From: Streptomyces sp. D2-8
GTDB lineage: Bacteria; Actinomycetota; Actinomycetes; Streptomycetales; Streptomycetaceae
Direction of reading: 5' to 3'
Length of the DNA stretch: 60,661 nucleotides
NCBI RefSeq assembly: GCF_023184515.1
Contig: NZ_JAAHBP010000034.1
Span: 1-60,661 of the forward strand
In this document: one piece after another, positions 50,325-59,260 of the stretch
Numbering within the stretch: position 1 is the stretch's first letter
Layout: each line of letters begins with the position of its first letter
Notes under the pieces: model-generated
Database searches by the model: none
Told to the model about the DNA's origin: nothing
What the model saw: only the letters and a program-made list of their open reading frames with translations
Program-made: the position numbers and the translations under genes

Positions 50325-51752
50325 TCAGCTCGGCCTCGCGGCGTCCGGCAGGGGCGGCAGCGCCGTCCCGTGGATCCACGCCTGCAGCAGTTCGTCCACC
50401 GGCTCGGTCGCGAAGCGCGCCACGTGCGAGGTGAAGGCCGCGGTCGTGACCGTGCCGCCCCGGTGCAGCTGCCCCCAGCCGCGCAGCATGCGGAAGAAGG
50501 CGATGTCGCCCAGCGCGCAGCGCACCGCGTGCAGCACGAGCCCGCCGCGTTCGTAGAGACGGTCGTCGAACATCGACTTGCGGCCCGGATCCGACAGTCG
50601 CAGATCCTGCGGCAACGACGACAGCACCCGGTGTGCGGCAGCGGCGAGTTGCTGCGTCGTACGCCCGCCCGAGCGCTCCGACCACAGCCACTCGGCGTAC
50701 TTCGCGAACCCCTCGTTGAGCCAGATGTGCCGCCAGTCGGCGATGGACACGCTGTTGCCGAACCACTGGTGGGCCAGCTCGTGCGCCACCAGCCGCTCCG
50801 AACCCCGTGCTCCGTCCACATGGTTGGCGCCGAACAGCGACAGCCCCTGGGCCTCGACGGGCACGTCGAGCTCCTCCTCCGTCACCACGACCGCGTACTC
50901 GTCGAACGGGTACGGCCCGAACAGCTCCTGGAACACCTCCATCATCTGCGGCTGGCGTGCGAAGTCCCGCGAGAAGTCGCCCAGGAGATGCGCCGGAATG
51001 TGCCCGTGCTGCGGGACCCCGCCCGGACCGGGGTCGCCCAGCAGCACCGTCTGGTACTTGCCGATCACGAGGCCCACCAGGTAGCTGGACGTCGGCGCCG
51101 ACTGCTCGTACACCCAGGTGGTGGTGCTCGCCTTCGTCGTCCGGGTCAGCAGACGTCCGCCCGCCACCACCGCGTACGCCGACGGCGTCGTGATCGAGAG
51201 CTGGTACGACGCCTTGTCGGCGGGCCGGTCGTTGCACGGGTACCACGACGGCGCCCCGATCGGCTGGCTGGCCACCAGCGCCCCGTCCTCCAGCTCCTCC
51301 CAGCCGAGCCCGCCCCAGGGGCTGTTCACCGGCTCGGGGTTGCCCGACCAGTGCACCTCGACCGTGAAGGGCGCCCCGGCGCGGACCGGCTTGGCCGGAC
51401 GGAGGCGCAGTCTGCCGCCGCGGTGGGTGTAGTGCGGCTGGCGTCCGTCGACCCGTACCCGGCCGATCTTGTAGTCGGCCAGGTTCAGCACGAACTCGGT
51501 GAGCGGCGCCCGTCCCGCTATGGCGTTGATGCGGGCCGTCCCGGACAGCCGGTTCGGGCCCGGGCGGTAGTCCAGCGCGAGCTCGTAGCGGTGCACCCGG
51601 TACCGGTGATCGCCGTGCTCCGGAAAGTACGGGTCCGCGCCCGCCGCCTGCTGGACTGCCACTGCCGTCTGGTCTCCCTGCGCCGCGCTGCTGCCACTGC
51701 CTGCCGGTCCGTCGCCCTCCGGCTCCGAGTGGCCCGCGCTCAGGGGCGCCAT
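50325..51752 (-). CDS. M1 family metallopeptidase
   Basis: 475 aa gluzincin aminopeptidase, shorter than full PepN since the C-terminal ERAP-like domain is absent. N-terminal beta domain, then zinc motif H324-E325-LAH328 with the third ligand E347 in NEGFAKY (HExxH-x18-E). Also EEELDVPVEAQGLSLFG, the position of the exopeptidase GAMEN motif, replaced here by a different sequence, so specificity may be unusual. No signal peptide. Start at 51752 overlaps the 3' end of the NRPS-like gene by 13 bp; ATG 51776 is an alternative. Coupling with the NRPS suggests a joint role. Confidence 0.85.
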   Translation of the reverse strand: MAPLSAGHSEPEGDGPAGSGSSAAQGDQTAVAVQQAAGADPYFPEHGDHRYRVHRYELALDYRPGPNRLSGTARINAIAGRAPLTEFVLNLADYKIGRVRVDGRQPHYTHRGGRLRLRPAKPVRAGAPFTVEVHWSGNPEPVNSPWGGLGWEELEDGALVASQPIGAPSWYPCNDRPADKASYQLSITTPSAYAVVAGGRLLTRTTKASTTTWVYEQSAPTSSYLVGLVIGKYQTVLLGDPGPGGVPQHGHIPAHLLGDFSRDFARQPQMMEVFQELFGPYPFDEYAVVVTEEELDVPVEAQGLSLFGANHVDGARGSERLVAHELAHQWFGNSVSIADWRHIWLNEGFAKYAEWLWSERSGGRTTQQLAAAAHRVLSSLPQDLRLSDPGRKSMFDDRLYERGGLVLHAVRCALGDIAFFRMLRGWGQLHRGGTVTTAAFTSHVARFATEPVDELLQAWIHGTALPPLPDAARPS

Positions 51753-54700
51753 GCCTCGATCGGGTTGCCGAGCCATCGGGTGTCGTCGGGGACGGACTCC
51801 GCGGCCATGACGAGCGACGCGGGACCCAGCGTCGTGCGGGCCCCGATCGTGCTGCCGGGCAGGACGATCCCGCCAGGGCCCAGCGTCGCGCCCTCACGGA
51901 GGACCACAGTATCCGTCCGCAAGATCCGGTCGTGGAAGAGGTGTGTCTGAAGGACGCAGCCCCGGTTCACGGTGACCGCGTCCTGGAGCGTCACCAGGTC
52001 GGTCTCGGGCAGCCAGTAGCTCTCCACCCACACGCCCCTGCCGATCCGTGCGCCCAGGCCCCGCAGCCATGCCGTCATCACCGGCGTACCCGGCACCGCG
52101 CCTGCCAGCCACGGCACGGCGAGCACCTCGACGAAGGTGTCCGCCAGCTCGTTGCGCCATACGAAGGAGGACCACAGCGGGTGCTCCCCGCTGCGGTGCC
52201 GCCCCACGAGCGCCCACTTGGCGATGATCGAGACGAGGGCCGCGCCCCCTCCGGCCGCGAGCAGCACCAGCCCGGACAGCAGCGGCGCCCAGGCCCCCAG
52301 CGCGCAGAGCGCGGCGATCGTCAGCACCGCCAGGCCCGCCGAGCAGAACACGGGCACGATCCGGCACAGCTCCACCAGTCCGCGGGCCCACAGCAGCCGG
52401 GCCGGCGGTTCGTACGTGCGGCTCCGGTCCCCGTCGGCGGCGGCGCGCGGCAGCTTGACCGGCGGCAGCCCCAGATAGGACGTGTGCTTCTTGGCCTTCT
52501 TCGGCGTCGCCGACAGCACGCCGACCAGCCCGCCGTCCGGCACGCTGCGTCCCGGCGCCGTCATGCCGGAGTTCCCGAGGAAGGCCCGCCGCCCGATCTC
52601 GGCCCGCCCGATCCGCATCCAGCCACCGCCGAGCTCGTACGGCGCGGTCAGGGTGTCGTCGGCCAGGAACGCGCCCTCGCCGACCGTCGTCAGACTGGGC
52701 AGGGCCAGCACCGTCGACACCTCGGCGCCGCGCCCGATCCGCATCCCGAGCAGCCGCAGCCACACCGGCGTGACCAACCCCGCGTACAGGGGGAACAGCG
52801 TCTCCCGCGACCGGTCCATCAGCTGCGTGACCGTCCACGCCTGCCACCCGACCCGGCTGTGCGTCGGGTGCGTCCCCTCCCGCAGGCCGAGGCTCAGAAG
52901 CCGTACGGCGACGAGGAGCAGCACCGCGTACGTCAGTCCGTAGATGAGCGTCGCCGGGACGACGGCCAGGGCGGCGCCCGTGAGGACCGAGCCCGGCGTG
53001 ACGAAGGCCCGGGCCATGAGGAGCGCGGCCAGCCCTGCCGGCACCGGGAGGACGGTCAGCGCGAGGCCGGTGAGGCCGTACATCACGCTCCAGTACGTCC
53101 CGCGCCGCGGCCGTTCCTCGGGCCAGTTGCGCTTGGCCTTGCCCAGCTTGACGGCGGGCGCGCCCGCCCAGCGCTGACCGGTGGGGATCTGCCCCGTGAC
53201 CGCGGAACCGGGCGCCACCTCGGCCCGCTTGCCCACCCGGGCACCGGGGAAGAGCACGCTGCGCGTGCCGACGACGGCGTGTGCGCCCACCTTGACCGTG
53301 CCGATCTCCAGCCGGTCGCCGTCCAGCCAGTAGCCGGAGAGGTCCACCTCGGACTCCACGGCCGCGCCCCGCCCCAGCTTGAGCATTCCGGTGACCGGGG
53401 GCAGCGAGTGCAGATCGGCTTCCGGGCCGATCTTGGCGCCCAGCGCCCGCGCGTACCGCTCCAGCCAGGAGCCGGTCAGCGAGGTCGCGCCGCTGAATTC
53501 GGCCAGCCGCTCGGCGGTCCACAGCCGCAGATGTACGCCGCCCCCGCGTGTGTACCGGCCGGGCTTCACGCCGCGGAGCAGCAGTCGCGCGCCACCGGCG
53601 GCCAGGGCGAGCCGCCCCGGCGGGCTGAACAGGGCGACGGCTGCGAGCGCGAGGAGCCACCAAGGGGCGGTGGGCAGCCAGGCGTAGGCGGGCAGCAGAT
53701 TCCCGAGGGCGGCCAGTGCCACGGTCCAGCGCAGTCCTAGGAGGGTGAACAGCGGGACGAGGAGCAGCAGTTGGACGATCTGAGCGCGCCGCGGCACCGG
53801 GGTGACGGTGCGCCGGGCCTCGTCGTCCCGCGCCGACTTCTCCAGCCGCCGGGCCAGCTTGCGCAGTACGGGCTGCTGGTAGATGTCCAGCACGGCCGCG
53901 CCCGGGTAGCGGGTGCGCAGCCGGGTCGTCAGCCGGGCGGCGGACAGGCTGCCGCCGCCGATCGCGAAGAAGTCGTCAAAGGCGCTGGTGACGGGGATGC
54001 AGAGCACTTCGGTCCACTGCTCGGCGAGCCATGCCTCGGTGCCGTAGAGCTGTTCGGCCGGGCCGCCCGTCTCGAGGTCCTTCAGCGGCCAGGGCAGCGC
54101 GTTCCGGTCGACCTTGCCCGACGTGCGGGTCGGCAGTTCCTCGACCGGCGCGAGCAACGGCACCAGCGCGGCGGGCAGTCCGGCCCGCAGTTTCTCCACG
54201 GCAACGGCGTGGTCCCATCCGTCCTGGGTGACGACGTAGCCGACGAGGAGCTGATTGCCGCCGCGAGCGGTCCGCACGGCGGCCGCGGCTCCGGCGACCC
54301 CGGGCAGGCCCTGGAGGGCGGCATCGACCTCGCCGAGCTCGATCCGCCGCCCGCCGAGCTTGATCTGCTCGTCGGCACGTCCGAGGAAGACCAGTCCCTC
54401 GGGCTCCGCCTTGACGAGGTCGCCGCTGCGGTATGCCCGCTCCCACCCGAGGGACTCCAGGGGCGCGTACTTCTCCGTGTCCTTCTCGGCGTCGAGATAC
54501 CGGGCCAGCCCGACCCCGCCGATCACCAGCTGTCCGCTGCCGCCCATCGGCACGGGCTCGCCGGCCTCGTCGACGACGGCCAGCTCCCAGCCGTCCAGGG
54601 GCAGTCCGATCCGGATCGGCTCCTGACCGCTCAGCAGAGAGGCGCAGGCGACGACGGTCGCCTCGGTGGGCCCGTACGTGTTCCAGACCTCGCGCCCCTC

Positions 54701-55606
54701 GGTCACCAGCCGCTGGGTCAGCTCGGGCGGGCAGGCCTCACCGCCGAAGATCAGCAGCCGTACGTCGTTGAGGGTCTCCGGCTCCCACAGGGCGGCGAGC
54801 GTGGGCACCGTCGACACGACGGTGATCTCCTGCTCGACCAGCCAGGGCCCGAGATCGGCTCCGCTCCGGACCTGCGCGCGCGGCACCGGCACCAGACAGG
54901 CCCCGTACCGCCACGCCAGCCACATCTCCTCGCAGGAGGCGTCGAACGCCACGGACAGTCCCGCCATGACGCGGTCTCCGGGGCCGATGGGCTCCTCGGT
55001 GAGGAACAGCGCGGCCTCGGCGTCCACGAACGCGGCGGCGCTGCGGTGGCTGACGGCGACGCCCTTGGGTTTCCCGGTGGAGCCGGACGTGAAGATGATC
55101 CAGGCGTCGTGCTCTATGCCGGGGCGTGCGGCGGGGGTCTCGCCGGCACCGTGCACGGTGATCTCGTGCCCGGCTCCGACGACGGCGCGTACGCCGGCCT
55201 CGCCGAACACCAACTCGGCCCGCTCGTCGGGGTCCTCGGCGTCGACGGGGACGTATGCGGCGCCGGCCGCGAGCACGGCGAGGATCGCGATGTAGAGCGC
55301 GTTGGTGCCGGACGGGACCCGGACCCCCACCCGGTCCCCGAGCCCGACCCCGGCGGAGCCGAGCCGCCGCCGCAGCCGCTCCACCTCCATGGCCAGCGCA
55401 CGGTAGGTGAGACTGCTCGTGCCGTCGTCCAGGGCGGGCTCGTCCGGATGCGACCGCACGGACGCGTCGAAGACGTCGAGAAGCGTGCGGGGCGAGGCCG
55501 CCGGGCCTCCCGAGAAGCGTGCGCTGTCCCCGAACTGCTGGTGGATCTCCGCGCCGAGCTCCTCGCCGAGCAGGCCGAGAGCGTCGCTCTCCTGTATGGC
55601 TGCCAT
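51740..55606 (-). CDS. Pls/PosA-type membrane non-ribosomal peptide synthetase
   Basis: 1288 aa. Adenylation domain (about 40-540: IIFTSGSTGKPKG, NTYGPTEAT, YRSGDLVK, and the A10 region TRTSGKVDRNALP), then a carrier domain with its phosphopantetheine serine S553 in IGGGSLSA. The remaining 640 residues form the NRPS terminal domain of this family: groups of membrane spans alternating with left-handed beta-helix (hexapeptide) segments such as LGGGWMRIGRAEIGRRAFLGNSG and GPASLVMA. There is no condensation domain, as in the poly-lysine synthetase/PosA group, where the terminal part makes the bonds. Substrate amino acid not predictable here. GAGGAC precedes ATG. Confidence 0.87.
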   Translation of the reverse strand: MAAIQESDALGLLGEELGAEIHQQFGDSARFSGGPAASPRTLLDVFDASVRSHPDEPALDDGTSSLTYRALAMEVERLRRRLGSAGVGLGDRVGVRVPSGTNALYIAILAVLAAGAAYVPVDAEDPDERAELVFGEAGVRAVVGAGHEITVHGAGETPAARPGIEHDAWIIFTSGSTGKPKGVAVSHRSAAAFVDAEAALFLTEEPIGPGDRVMAGLSVAFDASCEEMWLAWRYGACLVPVPRAQVRSGADLGPWLVEQEITVVSTVPTLAALWEPETLNDVRLLIFGGEACPPELTQRLVTEGREVWNTYGPTEATVVACASLLSGQEPIRIGLPLDGWELAVVDEAGEPVPMGGSGQLVIGGVGLARYLDAEKDTEKYAPLESLGWERAYRSGDLVKAEPEGLVFLGRADEQIKLGGRRIELGEVDAALQGLPGVAGAAAAVRTARGGNQLLVGYVVTQDGWDHAVAVEKLRAGLPAALVPLLAPVEELPTRTSGKVDRNALPWPLKDLETGGPAEQLYGTEAWLAEQWTEVLCIPVTSAFDDFFAIGGGSLSAARLTTRLRTRYPGAAVLDIYQQPVLRKLARRLEKSARDDEARRTVTPVPRRAQIVQLLLLVPLFTLLGLRWTVALAALGNLLPAYAWLPTAPWWLLALAAVALFSPPGRLALAAGGARLLLRGVKPGRYTRGGGVHLRLWTAERLAEFSGATSLTGSWLERYARALGAKIGPEADLHSLPPVTGMLKLGRGAAVESEVDLSGYWLDGDRLEIGTVKVGAHAVVGTRSVLFPGARVGKRAEVAPGSAVTGQIPTGQRWAGAPAVKLGKAKRNWPEERPRRGTYWSVMYGLTGLALTVLPVPAGLAALLMARAFVTPGSVLTGAALAVVPATLIYGLTYAVLLLVAVRLLSLGLREGTHPTHSRVGWQAWTVTQLMDRSRETLFPLYAGLVTPVWLRLLGMRIGRGAEVSTVLALPSLTTVGEGAFLADDTLTAPYELGGGWMRIGRAEIGRRAFLGNSGMTAPGRSVPDGGLVGVLSATPKKAKKHTSYLGLPPVKLPRAAADGDRSRTYEPPARLLWARGLVELCRIVPVFCSAGLAVLTIAALCALGAWAPLLSGLVLLAAGGGAALVSIIAKWALVGRHRSGEHPLWSSFVWRNELADTFVEVLAVPWLAGAVPGTPVMTAWLRGLGARIGRGVWVESYWLPETDLVTLQDAVTVNRGCVLQTHLFHDRILRTDTVVLREGATLGPGGIVLPGSTIGARTTLGPASLVMAAESVPDDTRWLGNPIEAWRP

Positions 55607-55862
55607 CCGGTCCTCGCGTCTTGATCCCGGATGCCTCCGGGGCGCTGGCGGGCCCGCAGGTGTGCCTGGGGTTGTCCGGATCCAGCTCCAGTAACAAACC
55701 GGAAATCTTAGTACGACGCTAGATTTGGGCGCTTCGGCACGCCAGTCGGAGTAGCCGTTCAGGGGTGGGGCGGAGCCGGCGACATTGATCCTGAGCTGGG
55801 GGTCTTCGGACGGACGAGACTTCCCCCACACCGATGATCAGGTCACCTCCGTCGGATGGCTG

Positions 55863-56420
55863 CTAGTAGTCGAGGTCCAGGTAGTCGATGTCGTTGATGG
55901 CCACGTCCGACAGATCCGTCGCACGGACCCCGCCGTCCTGGAAGTACACGTCCTTGAATCCGTCGGCGATGATCTGCCGCATCTCCTGGTCACCGGCCCC
56001 CGCCTCGCGCGCCTCGAACAGGCGGCGGGCGTGGTCCGGCGTGAGGTGCACCGTGAGGCGGCGGAAGCGGCCGTCGTCGGTCGTGCCGATCGGTGCGGTG
56101 TAGCCGAACCGGGCCCTCGTCTCCACGGTGATCCCACCCGTGGCGGCGGCTTGCTTGCGCCTGCGCTTGCGGACCTGCGGCTGCCAGCGGGACCGCACGG
56201 CCGTGTCGATCCTCTGCTGGATGTCCTTCGGAGGGTGTCTGCGCTCGCCCTTGCGGTAGCGCTCCACCGACCGCTGGCTCACTCCGAGTTCCGCCGCCAC
56301 CGCCCGGGTCGTCTTGAGCTGCCGCATCAGGAAGTTGATCTGGCCCTTGAGGGTCTTGGGCGGCTCCCGGGTGAAGGCTTCCTGGTCGGCGCGCTCGATG
56401 GCGTCCTCGATCTCTCCCAC
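55863..56420 (-). CDS. tpg: Telomere terminal protein Tpg
   Basis: 185 aa, full family length. Starts MGEIEDAIERADQEAF and contains the HTH region AELGVSQRSVERYRKGERRHPP, a basic stretch (RKRRRKQ) and T114 in APIGTTDD, the threonine to which the first nucleotide is joined in Streptomyces Tpg. This protein caps and primes the 3' ends of linear chromosomes and plasmids. GTG start, 6 nt after the stop of the truncated tap gene; in intact loci tap and tpg form an operon. Here the upstream tap is broken but tpg looks intact, and its promoter may have been lost with the tap 5' region. Confidence 0.93.
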   Translation of the reverse strand: MGEIEDAIERADQEAFTREPPKTLKGQINFLMRQLKTTRAVAAELGVSQRSVERYRKGERRHPPKDIQQRIDTAVRSRWQPQVRKRRRKQAAATGGITVETRARFGYTAPIGTTDDGRFRRLTVHLTPDHARRLFEAREAGAGDQEMRQIIADGFKDVYFQDGGVRATDLSDVAINDIDYLDLDY

Positions 56421-56426
56421 GGCGTC

Positions 56427-57239
56427 CTACTCCCCTTCGTCCAGGACGGCGTCGCCGCCCTTGATGTGGCGGGCGGGGTTGTAGCCCTTCTCCAGCAGGT
56501 CGACGGCCCAGAGCATCTCCTGGACGCCTTCCAGTTTCGCCAGGCCCGGGCTGGGGCCGAGGCGGAAGCCGCCGGGCTGGGGCTTGCCGGAGGCCGCGTA
56601 CGGCAGGAAGTCCAGGGGGCTGGGGCCGGGGCTGGGGTAGACGACGCAGTCGGACAGCACCGCGAGCGGGTACAGACCCGTCAGCTTCGCCATGTTCAGC
56701 AGTTTGCGGTGCATGTTGACCCGGGCCTTGGAGATGACGGCGGCGCGGATGTCGGGTCGCCAGGTCGGGCGTTCCAGAGCCGGCCACCGCTCCCCGTCCC
56801 GGTAGCGGCGGCCCTGGGGGCGCTCACGCAGTTTCCCGATGCCTCCCTTGACCGTGGCCTTGATCGCCGCGAGGACGGCGGCCAGGGCCGGGTCGGCGTC
56901 CTTGTGCCGCTCCATCGCCGTGAGGAAGGCGCGGTCGTCCAGGTCCCGGGTGACGCCGAGGTCGGCGAGGGTGTCGAGGTAGGCGGTCTTGAGCCGGTCG
57001 TGCCAAGGGTCCAGGTACGCGCCGGTCTCGCGCCGCAGGTACGCCTCCATCGGCTGGACGTTGTAGCCGAGTTCCTGGGCGTAGGCGACGGTGTGGGTCT
57101 GGTACCAGGCCGGGCCGTCGGGCCGTTCGCCGGTCGGTGTGAACGGGCTGGGCAGGCGCGGGTCCAGCTCCACGTGGGAGAGGTCCACCAGCCAGGAGCC
57201 GGGGATCTTCGGGTTGAACTGCGGGGCGCGGAAGTCACA
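56427..57239 (-). pseudogene. 5'-truncated telomere-associated protein gene (tap)
   Basis: About 270 codons match the C-terminal third of Tap (about 740 aa in Streptomyces): PQFNPKIPGSWLVDLSHVEL, ETGAYLDPWHDRLKTAY, ATVKGGIGKLRERPQG and GYNPARHIKGGDAVLD. Similarity stops near 57239 and a TetR gene begins 32 bp away. Tap binds the telomere DNA overhang and recruits Tpg; the missing N-terminal two thirds carry the DNA-binding part. An internal GTG at 57188 could give a 253-aa product. Confidence 0.85.
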
Positions 57240-57270
57240 CGCCGCGCGGCGCCCGATGCCGGGCCCCCGG

Positions 57271-57882
57271 TCAGTCGGCTTCCGTCAGGGCCGCGTGCGC
57301 GGCGGCGAGGATCTCCTCGGAGAGCGGGGAGCCCTGGGTGGCCCGGGACAGGACCAGGGCACCGACCAGGGTGCACAGCCGGGCGAGGCCACCCTCGCCG
57401 CCCTCGCCGCCCCCGACGCCCCCGACGCCCCCGCCGTCCGCGACGGCCTCGGCGGGGGCGAGGAACGCGGCGAAGTCGGCCACGCCCTCCGCGTAGGTAC
57501 GGCGCGCCTCGCGGCCTTCGGGTCCGCGCGCGATATCGATGGCGAGAGCCGCGACCGGGCAGCCGTCCGCCGCGTTGTCACGGTGTTCGACGGAGAGGTA
57601 GGCGTCGATCAGGGCCCGCTGAGCGGCATCCCGCTGCCCGTCGTGCCGCTCGAGCCCGGCCGCATTGCGCCGTGCGATCTCATCGAAGACGTGGGCGGTG
57701 ACCTCATCGACGAGCGCTTCCTTGGAGGCGAACTGCTTGTAGAAGGCGCCGTGGGTGAGGCCGGCCGCCTTCATGAGATCGGCGACGCTGACGTGGGTGC
57801 CCTGCTCCCGGAACAGCCGCGACGCGGTGTCCACCACCCGCCTGCGATTTTCCTCCGCCTGCGCCTGCGATACGCGGCCCAT
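57271..57882 (-). CDS. TetR family transcriptional regulator
   Basis: 203 aa; HTH in SVADLMKAAGLTHGAFYKQFASKEAL, then a ligand domain with a TetR_C_13-like DGCPVAALAIDIARGPEGREARRTY segment. A Gly-rich loop (GGGVGGVGGGEGGEGG, from GCC-rich DNA repeats) is inserted near residue 150. Start at ATG 57882 with GGGAGG 7 nt upstream (GTG 57888 alternative). Divergent from an SDR gene; the 22-bp operator between them is the probable binding site. Confidence 0.92.
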   Translation of the reverse strand: MGRVSQAQAEENRRRVVDTASRLFREQGTHVSVADLMKAAGLTHGAFYKQFASKEALVDEVTAHVFDEIARRNAAGLERHDGQRDAAQRALIDAYLSVEHRDNAADGCPVAALAIDIARGPEGREARRTYAEGVADFAAFLAPAEAVADGGGVGGVGGGEGGEGGLARLCTLVGALVLSRATQGSPLSEEILAAAHAALTEAD

Positions 57883-57930
57883 GGCCACCTCCCGTTTGGA
57901 TGTCGACTGGCATCTATCATAGCCCTGTGC

Positions 57931-57952
57931 TTAGATTGTGCTTGCAATCTAA
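57931..57952. promoter_or_regulatory. 22-bp TetR operator candidate
   Basis: TTAGATTG-TGCTTG-CAATCTAA, perfect 8-bp arms, midway between the divergent TetR and SDR genes and AT-rich against the background. Confidence 0.75.
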
Positions 57953-57997
57953 ATGACGCGGGTGCTCCGACGGCACCTGCGAAGGACAGGAACGAGC

Positions 57998-58690
57998 ATG
58001 GAACTCAAGAACGCGGTCGCGGTGGTCACCGGCGCCAACCGGGGCCTCGGGCGGCACCTGGCCGCCCAGCTCGTGGAGCATGGCGCCAAGGTCTACGCGG
58101 CGGCCCGCCGTCCCGAGACGGTCGACCTGCCGGGCGTCCGCCCACTGCGCCTCGACGTGACGGACCAGGAGTCGATACGGGAGGCCGCCCGCATCGCGTC
58201 GGACGCGACGCTTCTGATCAACAACGCGGGCGTCTCCACCGGCGCGACGCTGGTCGGCGGCGACCTGGACGAGGTACGTCGCGAGATGGAGACCAACTTC
58301 TTCGGCCCGCTCGTCGCCACACGGGCCTTCGCTCCCGTCATCGAGGGCAACGGCGGCGGCGCCGTACTCAACGTCCTGTCCGCCCTGTCCTGGTTCCACC
58401 CGGCAGGCCTCGGCTCCTACGCGGCTTCCAAGGCCGCCGCCTGGGCGCTGAGCGACGCGAGTCGCGAGGAACTGGCGCCCCGCGGGATCACCGTCTCGGC
58501 GCTGCACGTCGGCTACATGGACACCGACATGGCCGCCAGCGTGCCCGCCGATCAGAAGGTCGCCGCCGCCGACGTCGCGGCCCAGGCCCTGCGCGGCATC
58601 GAGACCGGCCTGCCCGAGATCCTCGCCGACGAGACCAGCAGGTACGTCAAGCAGAGCCTGTCCGCGGCGCCCCAGCCGAACGCGGGCTGA
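57998..58690 (+). CDS. Short-chain dehydrogenase/reductase
   Basis: 230 aa classical SDR: VVTGANRGLGRH, LLINNAGVS, catalytic Ser in NVLSALSW and Y-AASK. Cytoplasmic NAD(P)-dependent oxidoreductase; substrate unknown. Divergent partner of the TetR regulator, so likely induced by the regulator's ligand. Followed by other oxidoreductase genes on the same strand (aldo/keto reductase relic, MDR), perhaps once one operon. Confidence 0.92.
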   Translation: MELKNAVAVVTGANRGLGRHLAAQLVEHGAKVYAAARRPETVDLPGVRPLRLDVTDQESIREAARIASDATLLINNAGVSTGATLVGGDLDEVRREMETNFFGPLVATRAFAPVIEGNGGGAVLNVLSALSWFHPAGLGSYAASKAAAWALSDASREELAPRGITVSALHVGYMDTDMAASVPADQKVAAADVAAQALRGIETGLPEILADETSRYVKQSLSAAPQPNAG

Positions 58691-58750
58691 CGCTCACCCC
58701 CTCCACCACGGCACGACGGCCTTCCAGGCCCCCTTACGCAAGGACTTCTC

Positions 58751-59088
58751 ATGCGTTACACGGCCTTCGGCCGCAAGACCGGACTGCGCGTCTGCGAGTA
58801 CGCGCTCGGCACCGCGAACTTCGGCACCGGCTGGGGCGCAGGCGCCGAGCCGACGAGGCCCGCCGCATCTTCGACCGGTTCGCCGAGGCCGGCGGCACCT
58901 TCCTCGACAGCGCCGACAGCTACCTCGCAGCCCTCGACGTCCAGCTGACCGACGAGCAGTACGCGCGCCTCGACAAGGTCAGCGCCGTGCCGCTCGGCGT
59001 ACCGCACGAGGGCATCGCGGGCTCGCTGGGGCACCTCCAGGGCGGCGACGCGAGCAGCGTCATCACCCCGGTCGTGCCGGTGGCCTGA
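58751..59088 (+). pseudogene. Aldo/keto reductase relic
   Basis: The start of an aldo/keto reductase (MRYTAFGRKTGLRVCEYALG) is followed by a one-base loss near 58852 (after GCCGAGCCG) into EARRIFDRFAEAGGTFLDSADSY. This is joined directly to the C-terminus (LAALDVQLTDEQYARLDKVSAV...). Adding one base gives 113 codons against about 330 normally, so about two thirds is deleted, including the barrel and the catalytic Lys/His. Confidence 0.85.
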
Positions 59089-59182
59089 GCCCGGAAACAC
59101 GGCCGACGCAGAACTCTCCGCGCAGGCACTGGCCACTGCCGTGCCGACGCGGAGCGCGCGGACTAGAAGAACACCACAAACC

Positions 59183-59197
59183 GTCTCGTCCCGAGAC
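59183..59197. promoter_or_regulatory. Inverted repeat GTCTCG-TCC-CGAGAC
   Basis: 6-bp arms around a 3-nt centre, 63 bp upstream of the MDR gene start. Candidate operator or small hairpin. Confidence 0.4.
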
Positions 59198-59260
59198 AAG
59201 CCCCTCACGGACAGAACACCCCTCCCGCTTGGACGGGAGACCACACGAACGGAGATGACG

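Noticed and set aside
57400..57440. GCCCCCGAC-type short tandem repeat
   Set aside because: Lies inside the TetR coding sequence and encodes its Gly-rich loop; not an independent element.
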